A stretch of DNA of 64,000 nucleotides. It comes from Bisporella sp. PMI_857 (Eukaryota > Ascomycota > Leotiomycetes > Helotiales > Helotiaceae). Shown piece by piece: positions 1-10,882 of this stretch (its first letter is position 1; each line of letters starts with the position of its first letter). The notes below the pieces were generated by a model. The model did no database searches and was not told the origin of the DNA. It saw only the letters and a program-made list of their open reading frames with translations. Made by a program: the position numbers and the translations under genes. The stretch lies in contig JAJSPD010000028.1 in the NCBI GenBank assembly GCA_021307315.1, positions 124,001 to 188,000 of the forward strand. The letters run 5' to 3'.

Positions 1-1380
1 GCAGCGCTCGAATCAGTCGGCCGCAGATCATTTGAGAAAGCAGAGTCACAAATTCGAGCGGCTATTGCTACTGCGGAGCAACTAGAGACTGTTTACAACT
101 TTCCTTTCGAGAATAGAACTGAGTATTCAGAAACTCTAGGCCATATTCTAACAGAAAGTCAACAATTCCGGGAAGCCGAGCATGTGTACCAAGGGCTCTT
201 AAATCAATTGCATGGACGGCCGTCTGGTACTTTAGTTGAGTGTCGGCTGCGTTACGCACTCGCAACGCTGTATAAAGCAGAATATCGGTTACATCCTCGG
301 CAGGACACATCTGACCGGTTGCTCAAGGCATGGACTAATCATGCCATACTGGCTCATCGAATTACCACTCAGACCAGCGCAGGCCAACAATCAGATCCCG
401 GACCCACTTCGCGATCACATCCGACCCTCCGTCAAACAGCTGAAATGATGGTGGAGCTGTTCACATATAAGGGTATGATAATAGAAGCCAACACCTATAG
501 GCAACGGTATCTGAACAGTCCTACACGCAACTCATCATCCCAAATGGAAACAGGACTACGTCATACCTCCCTTGTGACGCCTCCAAGTCCGCCAGATTCT
601 GAAAGTATTCCTAATCGAAATATGCCTCGCGGATCTGTTGTGTCCGAATACAGTCTCTCCTTTCCAATTTGGAGTAGAACAAATGATCCGATAATGGAGC
701 TTATTGAGATGTCTGACCATGCAACGCTCAATTGGTATTTAAATTCATCTGACATTCTCATCAACACGGAACAACGCAACGACAAAGGACAAACCTTATT
801 GTTACTTGCTGTCGCTAAAAGAAATCCCATAATAGTTAGGCTTTTCTTGGAATATAAAAAAAGTCCTCCTGATACCAAGGCTAAAGACAGTAGTGGCAAT
901 TCAGTGCTTCACTACGCCTTACGAGGATCGAAAGGTGAAGAGATAGTAGAGATGCTCGTCACCCATGGGGCTGATGTAAATGCTGTCACAAGCGATGGGA
1001 CGACCCCCCTTCACCTCGCTGTCGAAAATAACAAATCTAGATCCCTGGAAATCCTCCTTGATAACAAGGCAAGCCTGGAAGCAAAGGATCGCGCTGGAAG
1101 AACAGCAATGGGCATAGCTATCAAAAAAAAGAGGCACGAACTTGTGCAAATTCTTTCTTCGGCCGGCGCAACTCTAGACATGGCCTTGTCCAATGATCCG
1201 GCGTACAAAGAATTTTTTAAGGACTTGGAAAGAGATGGAATAATTCCGAGACCTCAGACGGGTAGTCGTGAAGAAGCTCCAAGAAGAGGTAGCCCCGTCC
1301 CCAGAGGTCCGGCATCAGTTATAAACCGCATTTTCAGGTGGCCTCGTGGCCATGGTAAATCTATCGACCATACATCATAA
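1..1380 (+). CDS. TPR-like / ankyrin-repeat protein, 3' part (5' end outside window)
   Basis: The frame is open from base 1, so the true start lies upstream; 459 codons are visible. The first ~120 visible residues are helical and TPR-like, with phrases such as SFEKAESQIRAAIATAEQLE and EAEHVYQGLLNQL. A linker rich in Ser, Thr and Pro follows. The last third carries ankyrin repeats, with signatures DSSGNSVLHYAL, GADVNAVTSDGTTPLHLAVE and DRAGRTAMGIAI. The C-terminus is basic. In fungi this architecture is typical of NLR-like or HET/NACHT proteins with repeat C-termini, so an N-terminal effector or NTPase domain may lie upstream, but it cannot be seen. Likely a cytosolic scaffold or sensor. The repeat assignment is firm; the function is not. 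Confidence 0.8.
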   Translation, partial: AALESVGRRSFEKAESQIRAAIATAEQLETVYNFPFENRTEYSETLGHILTESQQFREAEHVYQGLLNQLHGRPSGTLVECRLRYALATLYKAEYRLHPRQDTSDRLLKAWTNHAILAHRITTQTSAGQQSDPGPTSRSHPTLRQTAEMMVELFTYKGMIIEANTYRQRYLNSPTRNSSSQMETGLRHTSLVTPPSPPDSESIPNRNMPRGSVVSEYSLSFPIWSRTNDPIMELIEMSDHATLNWYLNSSDILINTEQRNDKGQTLLLLAVAKRNPIIVRLFLEYKKSPPDTKAKDSSGNSVLHYALRGSKGEEIVEMLVTHGADVNAVTSDGTTPLHLAVENNKSRSLEILLDNKASLEAKDRAGRTAMGIAIKKKRHELVQILSSAGATLDMALSNDPAYKEFFKDLERDGIIPRPQTGSREEAPRRGSPVPRGPASVINRIFRWPRGHGKSIDHTS

Positions 1381-1994
1381 ACAGCCGAATCTTTGTTCTC
1401 TGCACATTGTCCACCCAGTTCCGAACAATTCCTCCTTCCAAGTAATAGTCCATCCTGTAGCTTCAATTCAAGAAATCTCTTCCAATTAGCCACAAGCCCT
1501 ATAGCGCCAGAGACGAAATTTAACCAACAATGGGACTCAAACGGAATTTCAGGGATGTACATCTGATGACCAAATTGTTACTTGTTACTAGTTTAGGCGT
1601 CATTCACTCGACTAACAAAGCTAGCACTTATCATGTAAGTATCCACATCTCTCGTCCTTTTGTCATGGCAACAGGGGACTTTTTCTTTCGCGGCATTGAT
1701 TTTATATTGCTATTGTTTGTATCAGAGTCTTTCTCGCTCGTTGTTGTGAAGGTTACTCGGACAAAATATGTCGGGACTGTGGGCTAATAACACTCATATT
1801 CCAGAGTAATAAAGTTACCCAACCATTAACGAAACAAATATACATGAACAAGTTAAATTTCTTGCATTTATACAGAGTTTTCGTGCTATATACGACATTC
1901 GCCATATCCGAAACTCTACATGTGCAGCAGACAAATATCTGTAACGCCTTCAATCTACCTGGACAACGAATCTTCACCCAAATCCGTAACCAAA

Positions 1995-2471
1995 ATGACA
2001 TTGAACGAAAAGATGACACATTCCACTTCGGACTCACAAAGCCCAGAGTATTCGATTCTTGTAAAGTTATCACAGCCTACACAAGGCCAAGCCGAACTAA
2101 CAAACAATGACTCTGCAGAGCCTGATCAAGACATTAGTGAGGGCTTAGATGATCCACTAACTGAAGAAATGATAGACGAGTATCTTCAAAACAGAGTCGA
2201 ATACGATAAACTTCTCAATGATGAACAAGATCTTGAGGAAGAACTACCTTTTCTACAGCGACTCAACAAAATACGGAAAGGGCTAGGAGAGCAAACATCC
2301 AAAAATGAGATTACGGAGGAGAACCCATTAGCGACGAAGTCAAATCAGACGCTGCTTCAGGCAGTGTTTGAGGTGATTGAAGAAAGTGAGGAGTCTACAA
2401 ATGCCCTTGAACATTCGGTAACTATGGCACTAGTCGGTGCTTTCGAACTACTATTCGAGAAACAGGATTAA
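1995..2471 (+). CDS. Hypothetical acidic protein
   Basis: Single-exon frame of 158 codons. I chose the ATG at 1995 (context CAAAATGA) because the longer frame upstream reads like untranslated sequence. The protein is strongly acidic and rich in Glu, Asp and Leu in its middle, for example EEMIDEYLQNRVEYDKLL and DEQDLEEELPFLQRL, which suggests helices or a coiled coil. No signal peptide, membrane segment or known domain is seen. It lies between the ankyrin gene and another charged orphan protein on the same strand. I do not recognise a family. It could be a lineage-specific gene or a chance frame, though its length and composition favour coding. Confidence 0.4.
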   Translation: MTLNEKMTHSTSDSQSPEYSILVKLSQPTQGQAELTNNDSAEPDQDISEGLDDPLTEEMIDEYLQNRVEYDKLLNDEQDLEEELPFLQRLNKIRKGLGEQTSKNEITEENPLATKSNQTLLQAVFEVIEESEESTNALEHSVTMALVGAFELLFEKQD

Positions 2472-2759
2472 GGCGTGCAGATGCGGCTGATATTAAGAGC
2501 TTTGATAATTCTAGAGTAGATATGTATCCAAAATTTCCACCGAATTCTAATTTAGAGAACAACTAATTTCGAGCTGAATGCCTCAACTCAAAGGAAAGAA
2601 CAATACGGTACAATTAGTAGAACAAAATTTATATCAAGTACTTGTAGATTCCAATCCTCCACTCACTTATGACCTGTAAATTATTGAGCAATCAGACACT
2701 CCCATCATATTCAGGTGAAGCATAGTAGAATCTCTACATATCAACAGGAATCGTTCAGG

Positions 2760-3395
2760 ATGGCTGACCCTCTCGGATTACTGTACAATCCCAGAGTGGA
2801 GGAAGGAGAACAGCAAATGAGAAAAGCGTTGCATGATGAATGGCGGAAGTACGCAGCCCAAAGGTACGAAGAACGATACAAGGAGCGCCAACGAGAAGTG
2901 GAGCTCCTCACTCCAGGAACCCTTAGCTATGATCTCGCTCATGAAGAAGCCAAGCGAGCCTATGAGGAGTGGCAGAGCTGCCTTACAAACACGGATGACA
3001 CAGCTTCAGATGAGTTGGCTGATATCCAGCACATGGAACCCGACGAATGGGAGAAGGGACTCGAGGGCTGGCAGAGTGTCGGGTACTTTTCTTCTTCTCC
3101 TTCTGGTGACATTGATAATGGCGGTGAGTACGATGATAACTATGCAAGAAGAAACGTTGGACTTGCAGAGAGCGTAGGTAAGAGACGGTTCCGGCATACT
3201 GATGTAGAAGAGGTAGATGTCAAAACCCAAGTTGAGCTCTCCCCAAAGCAGCTTGAAGACCTGGTCGCGGCACTCGAGGAGACGATTCTAGAGCAGCCAG
3301 AACCAAAGCGATTCCAGGCCAATGTGGAACTCTCTCAGGAGGAGCGGGAAGATCTTGTGGTGGCATTCGAGGACCCCATTGGCCAGCAGGCGTAG
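2760..3395 (+). CDS. Hypothetical charged protein with an internal C-terminal duplication
   Basis: A 211-residue frame from the ATG at 2760 (MADPLGLLYNPRVEEGE). The first half is rich in Arg, Glu, Lys and Tyr (WRKYAAQRYEERYKERQ) and probably forms a long helix. The second half contains two related ~25-residue segments, VELSPKQLEDLVAALEETI and VELSQEEREDLVVAFEDPI, separated by about 30 residues. No signal peptide or membrane segment is visible. No family is recognised. The duplicated VELS..(Q/E)..DLV.A.E motif argues that the frame is truly coding. It follows the acidic protein at 1995-2471 on the same strand, and the two may be accessory neighbours. Function unknown. Confidence 0.5.
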   Translation: MADPLGLLYNPRVEEGEQQMRKALHDEWRKYAAQRYEERYKERQREVELLTPGTLSYDLAHEEAKRAYEEWQSCLTNTDDTASDELADIQHMEPDEWEKGLEGWQSVGYFSSSPSGDIDNGGEYDDNYARRNVGLAESVGKRRFRHTDVEEVDVKTQVELSPKQLEDLVAALEETILEQPEPKRFQANVELSQEEREDLVVAFEDPIGQQA

Positions 3396-4083
3396 ATAGG
3401 TAGGTGCAGGCCTTACACAGGTAGGTAAGCAAAATAGGAAAGCCTTGATAGGATATGGCGTGAATGATGTTGATGTGTCTTCGTTTTTTTAATTTGTTCT
3501 AAGAAATTATTGTCATGTTTCACTATTTTCTGTCGTTCGCATTAACTTTGTGTGAATCAATTATTGCGAGGTTCGGCTCCGCCTTCCGATTTATACACTC
3601 TCTTGAGTTTTGTATATCTAGCTCGTACTAGAACAAAGAGCTGGTCCATCTCTGTCTTTGTATATGGATACTAGGTAGTTAGACTATAGCCAGTTAGAAA
3701 TTTAAGCTTGGCAGTGGGAACAAGATGCGTTTCTTTCAATTGCTGAGTTTAATAAACAAATTCTGTTTTCCATTGCTGTGTAGCCAGCCGCTGGGTACTG
3801 ATTGGTGCTCTAGATTAGGGTTAGCGCTCAATTTCTGTTAAGAACTCTTCCCCGCACTTCGATTCTTACGCTCGCTGGATATCTTAATAGTCACGAATAT
3901 AAGATATTTCGCACTGAGAAACTGCTTTAAACTGTTTCTATCAGACAACTTGAGCTGTAGTATTGTGAAGCCCACCCCATTTGTCCAGACTCAGGTTCAG
4001 TCAATAATTACATTACAAGTCTTTCAAGCCAAATATCCCGATTCTACGCCAGTTTGGACATTATCTGCATCGTTCCTACCATA
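3396..4083. other. Intergenic, no gene seen
   Basis: About 690 bases of moderately AT-rich DNA between the charged protein and the HET gene. No convincing frame. The last ~150 bases before 4084 presumably hold the HET gene promoter, but I see no clear element. Confidence 0.5.
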
Positions 4084-5754
4084 ATGTGGCTTATCGATGT
4101 GTCTTCCATAACGTTAAAAGAGTTTGCCGGGCCAAACATCCCTCCGTACGGCATTTTATCCCATACCTGGGAAGGAGGTGAAGTCTCATATCAGGAGATG
4201 AGGGACGGAGCAGGAAGAAGAAAGGAAGGGTACAATAAAATTAAAATGACTTGCAAACTAGCCGCGGCACATGGACTAGCATATGCATGGGTGGATACCT
4301 GTTGTATTGATAAATCTAGCAGCACTGAACTCACCGAGGCGATTAACTCCATGTTTCAATGGTATAAACGTGCGGCCATATGCTACGTCTACCTATCTGA
4401 CTTAGAATCTTCCGCGGACATCTCAACAGCACTAAAGAACTGCAGATGGTTCAAGCGGGGATGGACTCTACAAGAGCTCATTGCACCATATGAGGTGGAC
4501 TTTTTCGACCAAAACTGGTACCCTAGAGGGAGTAAAAAACATCTGTTGGATGAGATCTCTACAGTCACAGGTATTAACTCAACAGTTTTGACTCATTCAT
4601 CGCCACTATCTTCTGTTACTGTCGCAACAAGGATGTCGTGGGCAGCCAACAGAGAGACAACAAGGGAGGAAGATGTCGGATATTGTTTGCTCGGTATATT
4701 TGATGTTAATATGCCATTGTTATACGGAGAAGGCCCGAACAGTTTCAAACGCCTCCAAGAAGAGATCATCAAAGGCACTTGCGACCTCAGCATTTTCGCC
4801 TGGAAGGCAAGGCCAGATCTGAATGGCCAACATACCCGTCGATATTCGGGCATTCTCGCAGAGTCTCCGAAGGAGTTTTGGAGCTGTAGGCGTCTCATTA
4901 AAGCGAAAGAATCCACTTTTTAAGCGGACTTTTCAGTCACGAACCGGGGCATCCGGATGCGGACATGCCTGATCGCATTGCCTTTAGAAAATTCTCAAGG
5001 TTGGATGTATATTCAAGACATCGGTTGCTCTATGGAAGATGATGAACGCTCCCTTCTTGCAATTTGTCTGAGGAAATGCGGTGCGGATCTTTTTGTACGT
5101 TGCGAGCCGTCTTCACTTGCAACTATCCCGCAGGGGCGATACAATTTTTTTCTTTCTAGGACTATCTACATCCTTTCAAAGCTTCCCGAAATCCCACCTT
5201 TGCCTCAACACAAACTGCTCCAGCGAGAAGACGATTTCATCATTGGCAGTCGCGTATCTGCAGTGCAAATTCGCTTCCCACGTTGCTTTCAAGCCTTCAA
5301 TGCCCACCCAATGAGTCACTATGACACTCAAGATGGCGTGTTCTTCAGCACGATAAGCGCGTCCGATAGCTGGTGCTTTATGACACTCGAAGGGAAAATT
5401 GCTTTAAATGGAAGGCGTATGAATGTATCCTGCATCTTCCTGTGTATTGGTTGGAACCGCAGATCAGATAAAGTAGTAAGCACCCTCGTCGACAAGTCCA
5501 GATGTGATCCCACTTTGATGCCTCAGTTTATCTCAGGACTGGAGCATGAGCAGGATGATGCCCTGCCTTGGATAATAAAAGACCTGGAGCATTTCAGTAT
5601 TCCACTGCAGAATTCTGTGACATTCAAGAAATCTTCTGAGACTGTGACCGTATCACACACTGTTCAGAAAGTATTCTTGCCAAATATTTGCAATAACGAG
5701 ATGTACCGGGTTGATATAACTCTGGCTGAGAGTTCGAGGTTGGCAATGTTATAA
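4084..5754 (+). pseudogene. HET-domain (heterokaryon incompatibility) gene interrupted by one in-frame stop
   Basis: Starts at ATG 4084 with the usual HET opening MWLIDVSSITLKEF. HET motifs are all present: YGILSHTWEGGEVSYQEM, the YAWVDTCCIDKSSS core, and FKRGWTLQELIAP. HET proteins take part in fungal non-self recognition and programmed cell death. At 4921-4923 a TAA interrupts the frame. The same frame then continues without a gap through SVTNRGIRM, which matches the usual post-domain ITN(K/R)G(L/I)R motif, and on to a stop at 5754. The full frame is 557 codons, normal for the family. Everything else looks intact, so this may be a recent null allele. A truncated protein of about 279 residues holding the whole HET domain could still be made. 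The stop is at a position where CAA to TAA would explain it. Confidence 0.85.
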
Positions 5755-7754
5755 TGTCAACTAAATCTACTTTGCACCTCATATCACATGTAAATAAGGT
5801 CACGTGAACTACCGCAACCACCTCGCGATAAACCGTAACTTAGAACCTGGGATATTATCGATCAGTACAGGAACCAATATTACCACCGCAAGAGCGTAGT
5901 CAATTGCTACTACGCTTTTGCATAGTGGTAGGTATCCCGACATTTATTAAATTTAAATAAATCAAGCTTTAAGTTTTTTGTTATTGAATTAAATGTTTTA
6001 TTGTATGTAAAGTTGTGCAATACACAATTTTTGCTAAGTTCCGCGACCCCAAAAAATAAAGCGGCATGCCTTGGTTTTTGGTTGTTAAGAATGCTAAGCC
6101 GCTAATGGTCTATGTTTTAATTGTACCCCACCAATCAACCTGGGAGACGGATAGAACTTTCGGCTACCTGCAACATTAAAAAATTGCTCAAACATCTTCA
6201 ATTATTTAACTCAACAGGCTTTAATAATAGATTATCGGCAAGTGCGTCCTTAAAGCTAAAAGGCTTTAAGTTCGTCGTAATATGCTTGTTTTTTCGCTGC
6301 TTGATAATAACTAACACCATACTCTTCGTCAGCTTATCCCCAAGTAGACACCGGTCTGAATACCTGGTTCTCGGAATGACGATGAACCGCCTCGGAAGAA
6401 GTTGAATATCGCGTTAGAAATTTTGAAACATAAGAAACAGCTAATGGCATTGCCTATTTCTCCTTGTCCTTTATGCCAGAAAATCATTGACAGCAGCCAT
6501 TGTTCAAATGGTCGTCTTTTCTGCATGGTAGAGTTCAAGTTGGCAAATTAAAGATGGGTAAACTACAGCGGAGTTATAATTCGGGCTTCCATCTATTAGA
6601 CATGGATGGTAAATGGTGTGGGATAGCAGAGCAAACCGATAGCGATCGGCCAAGGTGCCTTGACGGAGATCTCTGTGAATTACTGCCTATCTCTCGAGGT
6701 GACTACACAATAGAGGGACTGAAATTGAGCGTCCATTGGGGCAATCATACAGTATTAGAATATCTACGATCATCGCTAAGGGAGCCATATGATGAGACTA
6801 CATGGCACCCTATCGTCCATGCAATATGAATATGATGGGAGGATGGTGTTGATTACCGACAAGGCCTTGGTCATATCTTAGCTGGTACGTGGGATATTAC
6901 CCGTAAGGAAGAAGTTGATATCGTTCTTAGATAGGAATAGTACGTATCTGATGTATGTACTGTAACATGAGATGACAGGGGCTCTCAAAGCATTGGAGCC
7001 GAAAGTCAGGCCTATGAGGAATAAAAAGTGGAAAGCCGTATTCGACTCTCGTTTTAATTTTCAGTAGAAACCAAAAATTAATCGCAGCCCCGCTCCTAAA
7101 ATAGCTTTGATGGTGGGCAGCCGTTTGTGGATCTGTGGAGCTTTGGGTCTCCGCTCACGGATTCAGCTCCACACTTCGGCACTTGGCCTAAATAATCATA
7201 GCACATCCTTAAAATCACATATGATCATGTGGCCTTGATAGGATATGAGTAAAATCTATTGACCATGTTGAAGGAAAGGATCCGCGGGATCCAGATACTT
7301 ATTTATACCTTTCCTTATTGCGCAAATTAATATTCAGAGTCACATGTTTACCGCCGTAATCGCCGTTTTCAGCCATTCCTTCGGCATACCCAGATGCTAC
7401 TCTTAGCTCACTCCAGAGCTACCCCATAGAACTAGGTTTGGATCGTTAAACTTAGTCCGTTCGAAATATCCCCTCTACAATAGAGCGCATCTCTAAGCAC
7501 CTAGGCAAACTATATTAGAATTATCCACTATACACGAAAATTATAGCTAAACATGTAAAAGCTGACTTCACTAACCTTTTGAAATACCTTACCTTGTAAA
7601 AAATTATAATAAAATATAATATTGGACATAAATAACAATTAACAGCTGCATTTACTCTGCCGTGTTGAAGCAATCTCTCTCTCCCTGTTATGTTTCTCGG
7701 CAAGCTTTTATGCTTCTAATGCCATATTTTTATTGGATATTAAGCCCTCAAACC
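5755..7754. other. Decayed, gene-poor stretch
   Basis: Mostly AT-rich, especially 5930-6120. A frame at 6500-6829 encodes a readable peptide (FHLLDMDGKWCGIAEQ, then SLREPYDETTWHPIVHA). It then breaks, and related-looking sequence continues in another frame to about 6880. This reads like a decayed gene I cannot name. No intact gene or transposon was recognised. Near 6060-6110 there is a partial self-complementary tract around GCGGCATGCC. Confidence 0.4.
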
Positions 7755-8300
7755 TTAAGATCTAATCTGCCTGCACCTGAAAGTCTCCATTTCCCACCTT
7801 GGGTTTGTCTTGCGCCTTCTGGCGTTCACAAAACGCAAATTTAGGACCTCCTCATCATGCGGAAACGTAGTACGCCTCTTGAGGAAGCAGAAGCCTTGGC
7901 CCACAGACATGCGCTTGGGATTGTAGCACGCCTTGGCAGTCTTGGTGAGCCTGTCCCAAGTAAGCCCATGCGCCACTTGTCCCGTAGCACAGATGCATGA
8001 TCGGTGTCAGCGAGTGGTAAAATCCGGTGGAAAGCCGACTAAGACAACATTGTAGTGGTAAATGGGGTTATTCTGTCGAAAATGTTGCGGGGCTCTGCAG
8101 TAGAGTCTACAAGGTACATAGCGGTCCTCGATGCAATCAACATCAAATTTTGGTCTATTGATTCCAAAGCGGTCGAGGATTAAATTTGGCTTTCCCCAGA
8201 TCGACAAACACGTCCCACCTTGGTAGATTAGGCCATAATTGACTTGAGGGGGCTGACACAGACAACGCCTCTTAGCCACGAAGTGCGTGCAAAGGGGTGT
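7755..8300 (-). pseudogene. Cysteine-rich protein relic, frameshifted
   Basis: On the minus strand a frame from about 8300 to 8007 encodes cysteine-rich sequence (RRCLCQPPQVNYGLIYQGG, then DVDCIEDRYVPCRLYC). It ends at a TGA. Immediately downstream another frame continues with similar character (RSCICATG, KACYNPKRM, GQGFCF) down to 7755. No ATG fits the start; the open frame begins without one. The two pieces look like one protein broken by a single-base shift, or joined by an intron I could not place. About eleven cysteines in ~170 residues recall secreted fungal cysteine-rich proteins, but no signal peptide was found. Family unknown. Confidence 0.25.
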
Positions 8301-8476
8301 TCGGCTTGTTCCGAGAAAGTAGGGGGTGGATTACCTGCCGTTCATTCCTAAAGACTACTGCAGGTCGATCTTTAAAGATTGCCCGTTTTTCTCTCGTTTG
8401 TGATTTTATCTTCATACCGATCCTCCTATCGCCTCGCGTCGCCAGGACTTCCCTCGCAGTATTTAACAATATCAAT

Positions 8477-9911
8477 ATGGTTGAGGCCGGGCAGGTTAGT
8501 CTGATTCCTCCTCACCTCTGAGCTCTTGCATTCAATCCACGATATACTGATTGAGGAATTTAGGTTTTGATCATCCTTTGTATCGTTTTTTCCTTTTTAG
8601 CATGCTCCGTCCGCTTCTATATCCGCGTTATTGTCGGAAGACGTTTTGAGTGGATAGAGTTTGCTCTGGTTTGGGCTCTGGTGAGATACACTTATTTTCT
8701 CTCCATACCATTGCAACTGAACTCAACTATGAGGATATTCACCTGTCAGATTGACAGCGAGCCCTGCATAGTTCTTAAGTCACTCAGCTAACACAACAGT
8801 CTTCCTAGATCATGCAAATCGCTCTCGCTTCAATTCAACTTCCCCAGTACAGCCTCTTTCGGACAATACAAATCGAGTCCCATTTCATCAAGATTCAAAA
8901 GGTATGCGGTCTATTATTGCTATCCCAATTCTAGATACTAACCGAATATAAAAATCTAGCTGTTCTTCGCTGGGACTTTTTTTTACATTGGTGCGCTATG
9001 GGGTGTCAAAATATCCATAAACCTGCTTCTTATCCAGCTTACTCGGAGATTCCAACGTTTGCACTCTGTAGCAGTCGTTACACTATATAGTTTGCTCGGA
9101 TTTTGGCTTTTCATCTACCTAACATACATTGGCGCTTGTTGGCCTGTTCAGCGGAGATGGACTTTAGTATCAAGCCAGCAATGTGGCCCTATTATTCATG
9201 CTTGGGATTTTGTATGTGTATCTTTCGAAATCGCGAAATATATTAACATGTTCTAGTGGACTCACCTCTGTATACATTTAGCGACTGACATATTATGTAA
9301 GTTAAATTCTAACTCACTGCAAATTTCTAAGACCATATAATCTTCATTTGAGCGGAATGGAGTGCATTTCCCCAGGCAATTCACATAGGTTAGGCCACTA
9401 ACAATTCCCCTCAGTATGCATTCTGCCATTCCCGGCCCTACTCAAAGTCGCCGAAACCCGACTCCGACTCGCTGTTTGTGGGGTCTATAGCCTCGCTATC
9501 ATCGCCATCATCGTTAGCATCGTCCGCGTTGTTCTCCTAGCGACCGACGTCCAGAACAGCATCAAGCGGATCATGGTCCTATCCATGATCGAGGTAACAG
9601 TCTGCATCGTCATTGGCATCATACCTGGAATCTCCTCAGCCTTTACTAGTAAATACGCCCCCGCTTCATCAAACACTAAAAAACTCTCAAGTACCAGCAG
9701 GGCAAAGAGTGGAAAACAAGGTAGTCAGGTCTTTTCGCGGCTGGAGGAGGACCAGATTACTAGGGGAAGAACTGGGGATGATGCTGGTGACATTGAACTC
9801 TCGAGCTCTTCGCATCGTAAATTGGCCTTTGCGGAGGAAAGAGTCGAATCCAGAAGTTTCACTGGTTCGACAGACCAAATCATTATCATGGGGCCAGAGG
9901 AATTAAAATAG
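8477..9911 (+). CDS. Integral membrane protein, fungal rhodopsin-fold (SAT4/PTH11-like) family
   Basis: Six exons rebuild cleanly: 8477-8494, 8564-8680, 8809-8901, 8960-9211, 9257-9296 and 9415-9911, giving 338 residues. Every junction is GT..AG with phases that close; branch-like sites such as TACTAAC and CTAAC are visible. The protein has about seven hydrophobic helices, and ACWPVQRRW and DILLCILPFPALL match conserved positions of the family. The C-terminal ~100 residues are a Ser/Thr/Arg-rich cytoplasmic tail. Family members are plasma-membrane receptor-like proteins related to Pth11, which senses surfaces in Magnaporthe; ligand and partner here are unknown. The very short first exon (MVEAGQ) is the least certain part. 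A larger relative follows on the same strand 970 bases downstream. Confidence 0.85.
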
Positions 9912-10882
9912 AGGTGCATATCAGCATTGCTAATATATACGATAGAAGGTGGAGTGATATGGCTGCGTTGGAAGTTTTTGTAACACTTTGCACAGGAATA
10001 ATAATTTGTCGAGTTTCCAAAAAAAGACGTTGCACGGACGGAGAGTCATTGAGGCGCACAGCCCTTCGTAGCGCCATGAGTCGGCGATCTTGAACTGTAA
10101 ATTTCTGGCAGCATCCCCACAGGAGAACGCACGGCATTCCAAGCCTCCTGTCATCTGTCTCACCAGAAAGGTCATCGCTAACCCGCTTTAACTATGCCAT
10201 AGCGAAAAATCCTGTCTGCAAGGTTTCTCGCTCAACTATATTCTAAACTTATGCAAGCACTGACAGCTTACTCGGTTTTGGTCCGATTGGCCCCGAGATC
10301 ATTGCACCCGCACGGGATCCATCGCCTGGAACCGAATCATCGAATTTGAACATATGGGGGCAAATTGGGAGCAGAAAGCCGAAGAAATTCAGGATGGGAA
10401 ATCAAGGAGAGGCGAAGAATGTGAACGGGCGGGGCCCCAGCTTAGTCGTGCCTGAGTACACGGACATGGGGAATCTTCAACCTTCGAGCATTAAAATTAC
10501 AAAGTAGGGGCCGAGCACTCTGATTCGAGAAAATATTCTCTTTTCTTCGAGATGGTCTGAGTCGTGGGCATCGGTTGGCGTTCTGGTCGGCTCGCCTGGA
10601 TGAGACCCCGTCAGCCACGCTTCCCGAGCCTGTGGTTTGGATTGGAACCTTGTATTCGGATGCTTATCCCCGGCAGTAAAAGTCGCCGAAGCATGGGAAA
10701 ACCCCGGCGGAACTTGCCGTTCCAGTTCCAGGTGCCAACCAAACAGTCTCGCTAAAGGAATTTGACTTGTCACTTTCTTCATCCCGAAATATATAGAATG
10801 ATGGAATTATGGAACGTAGAAATATCGACTCAGAGTCCTATATCTCTCCGGTTCTTACGCTACTGGCTCTCGTTATACCGTC
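9912..10882. other. Intergenic region upstream of the fusion gene
   Basis: No convincing gene. Frames on both strands here lack family motifs and ATG context. It presumably contains the terminator of the 8477 gene and the promoter of the 10883 gene; no specific element was identified. Confidence 0.45.

Noticed and set aside
5930..6120. AT-rich tract with partial palindrome as a transposon end
   Set aside because: No matching inverted terminal repeat, target-site duplication or transposase remnant could be found nearby.
10477..10782. Minus-strand frame of 101 codons upstream of the fusion gene
   Set aside because: No motif, lies in a promoter region, and has an opposing open frame; looks like chance.
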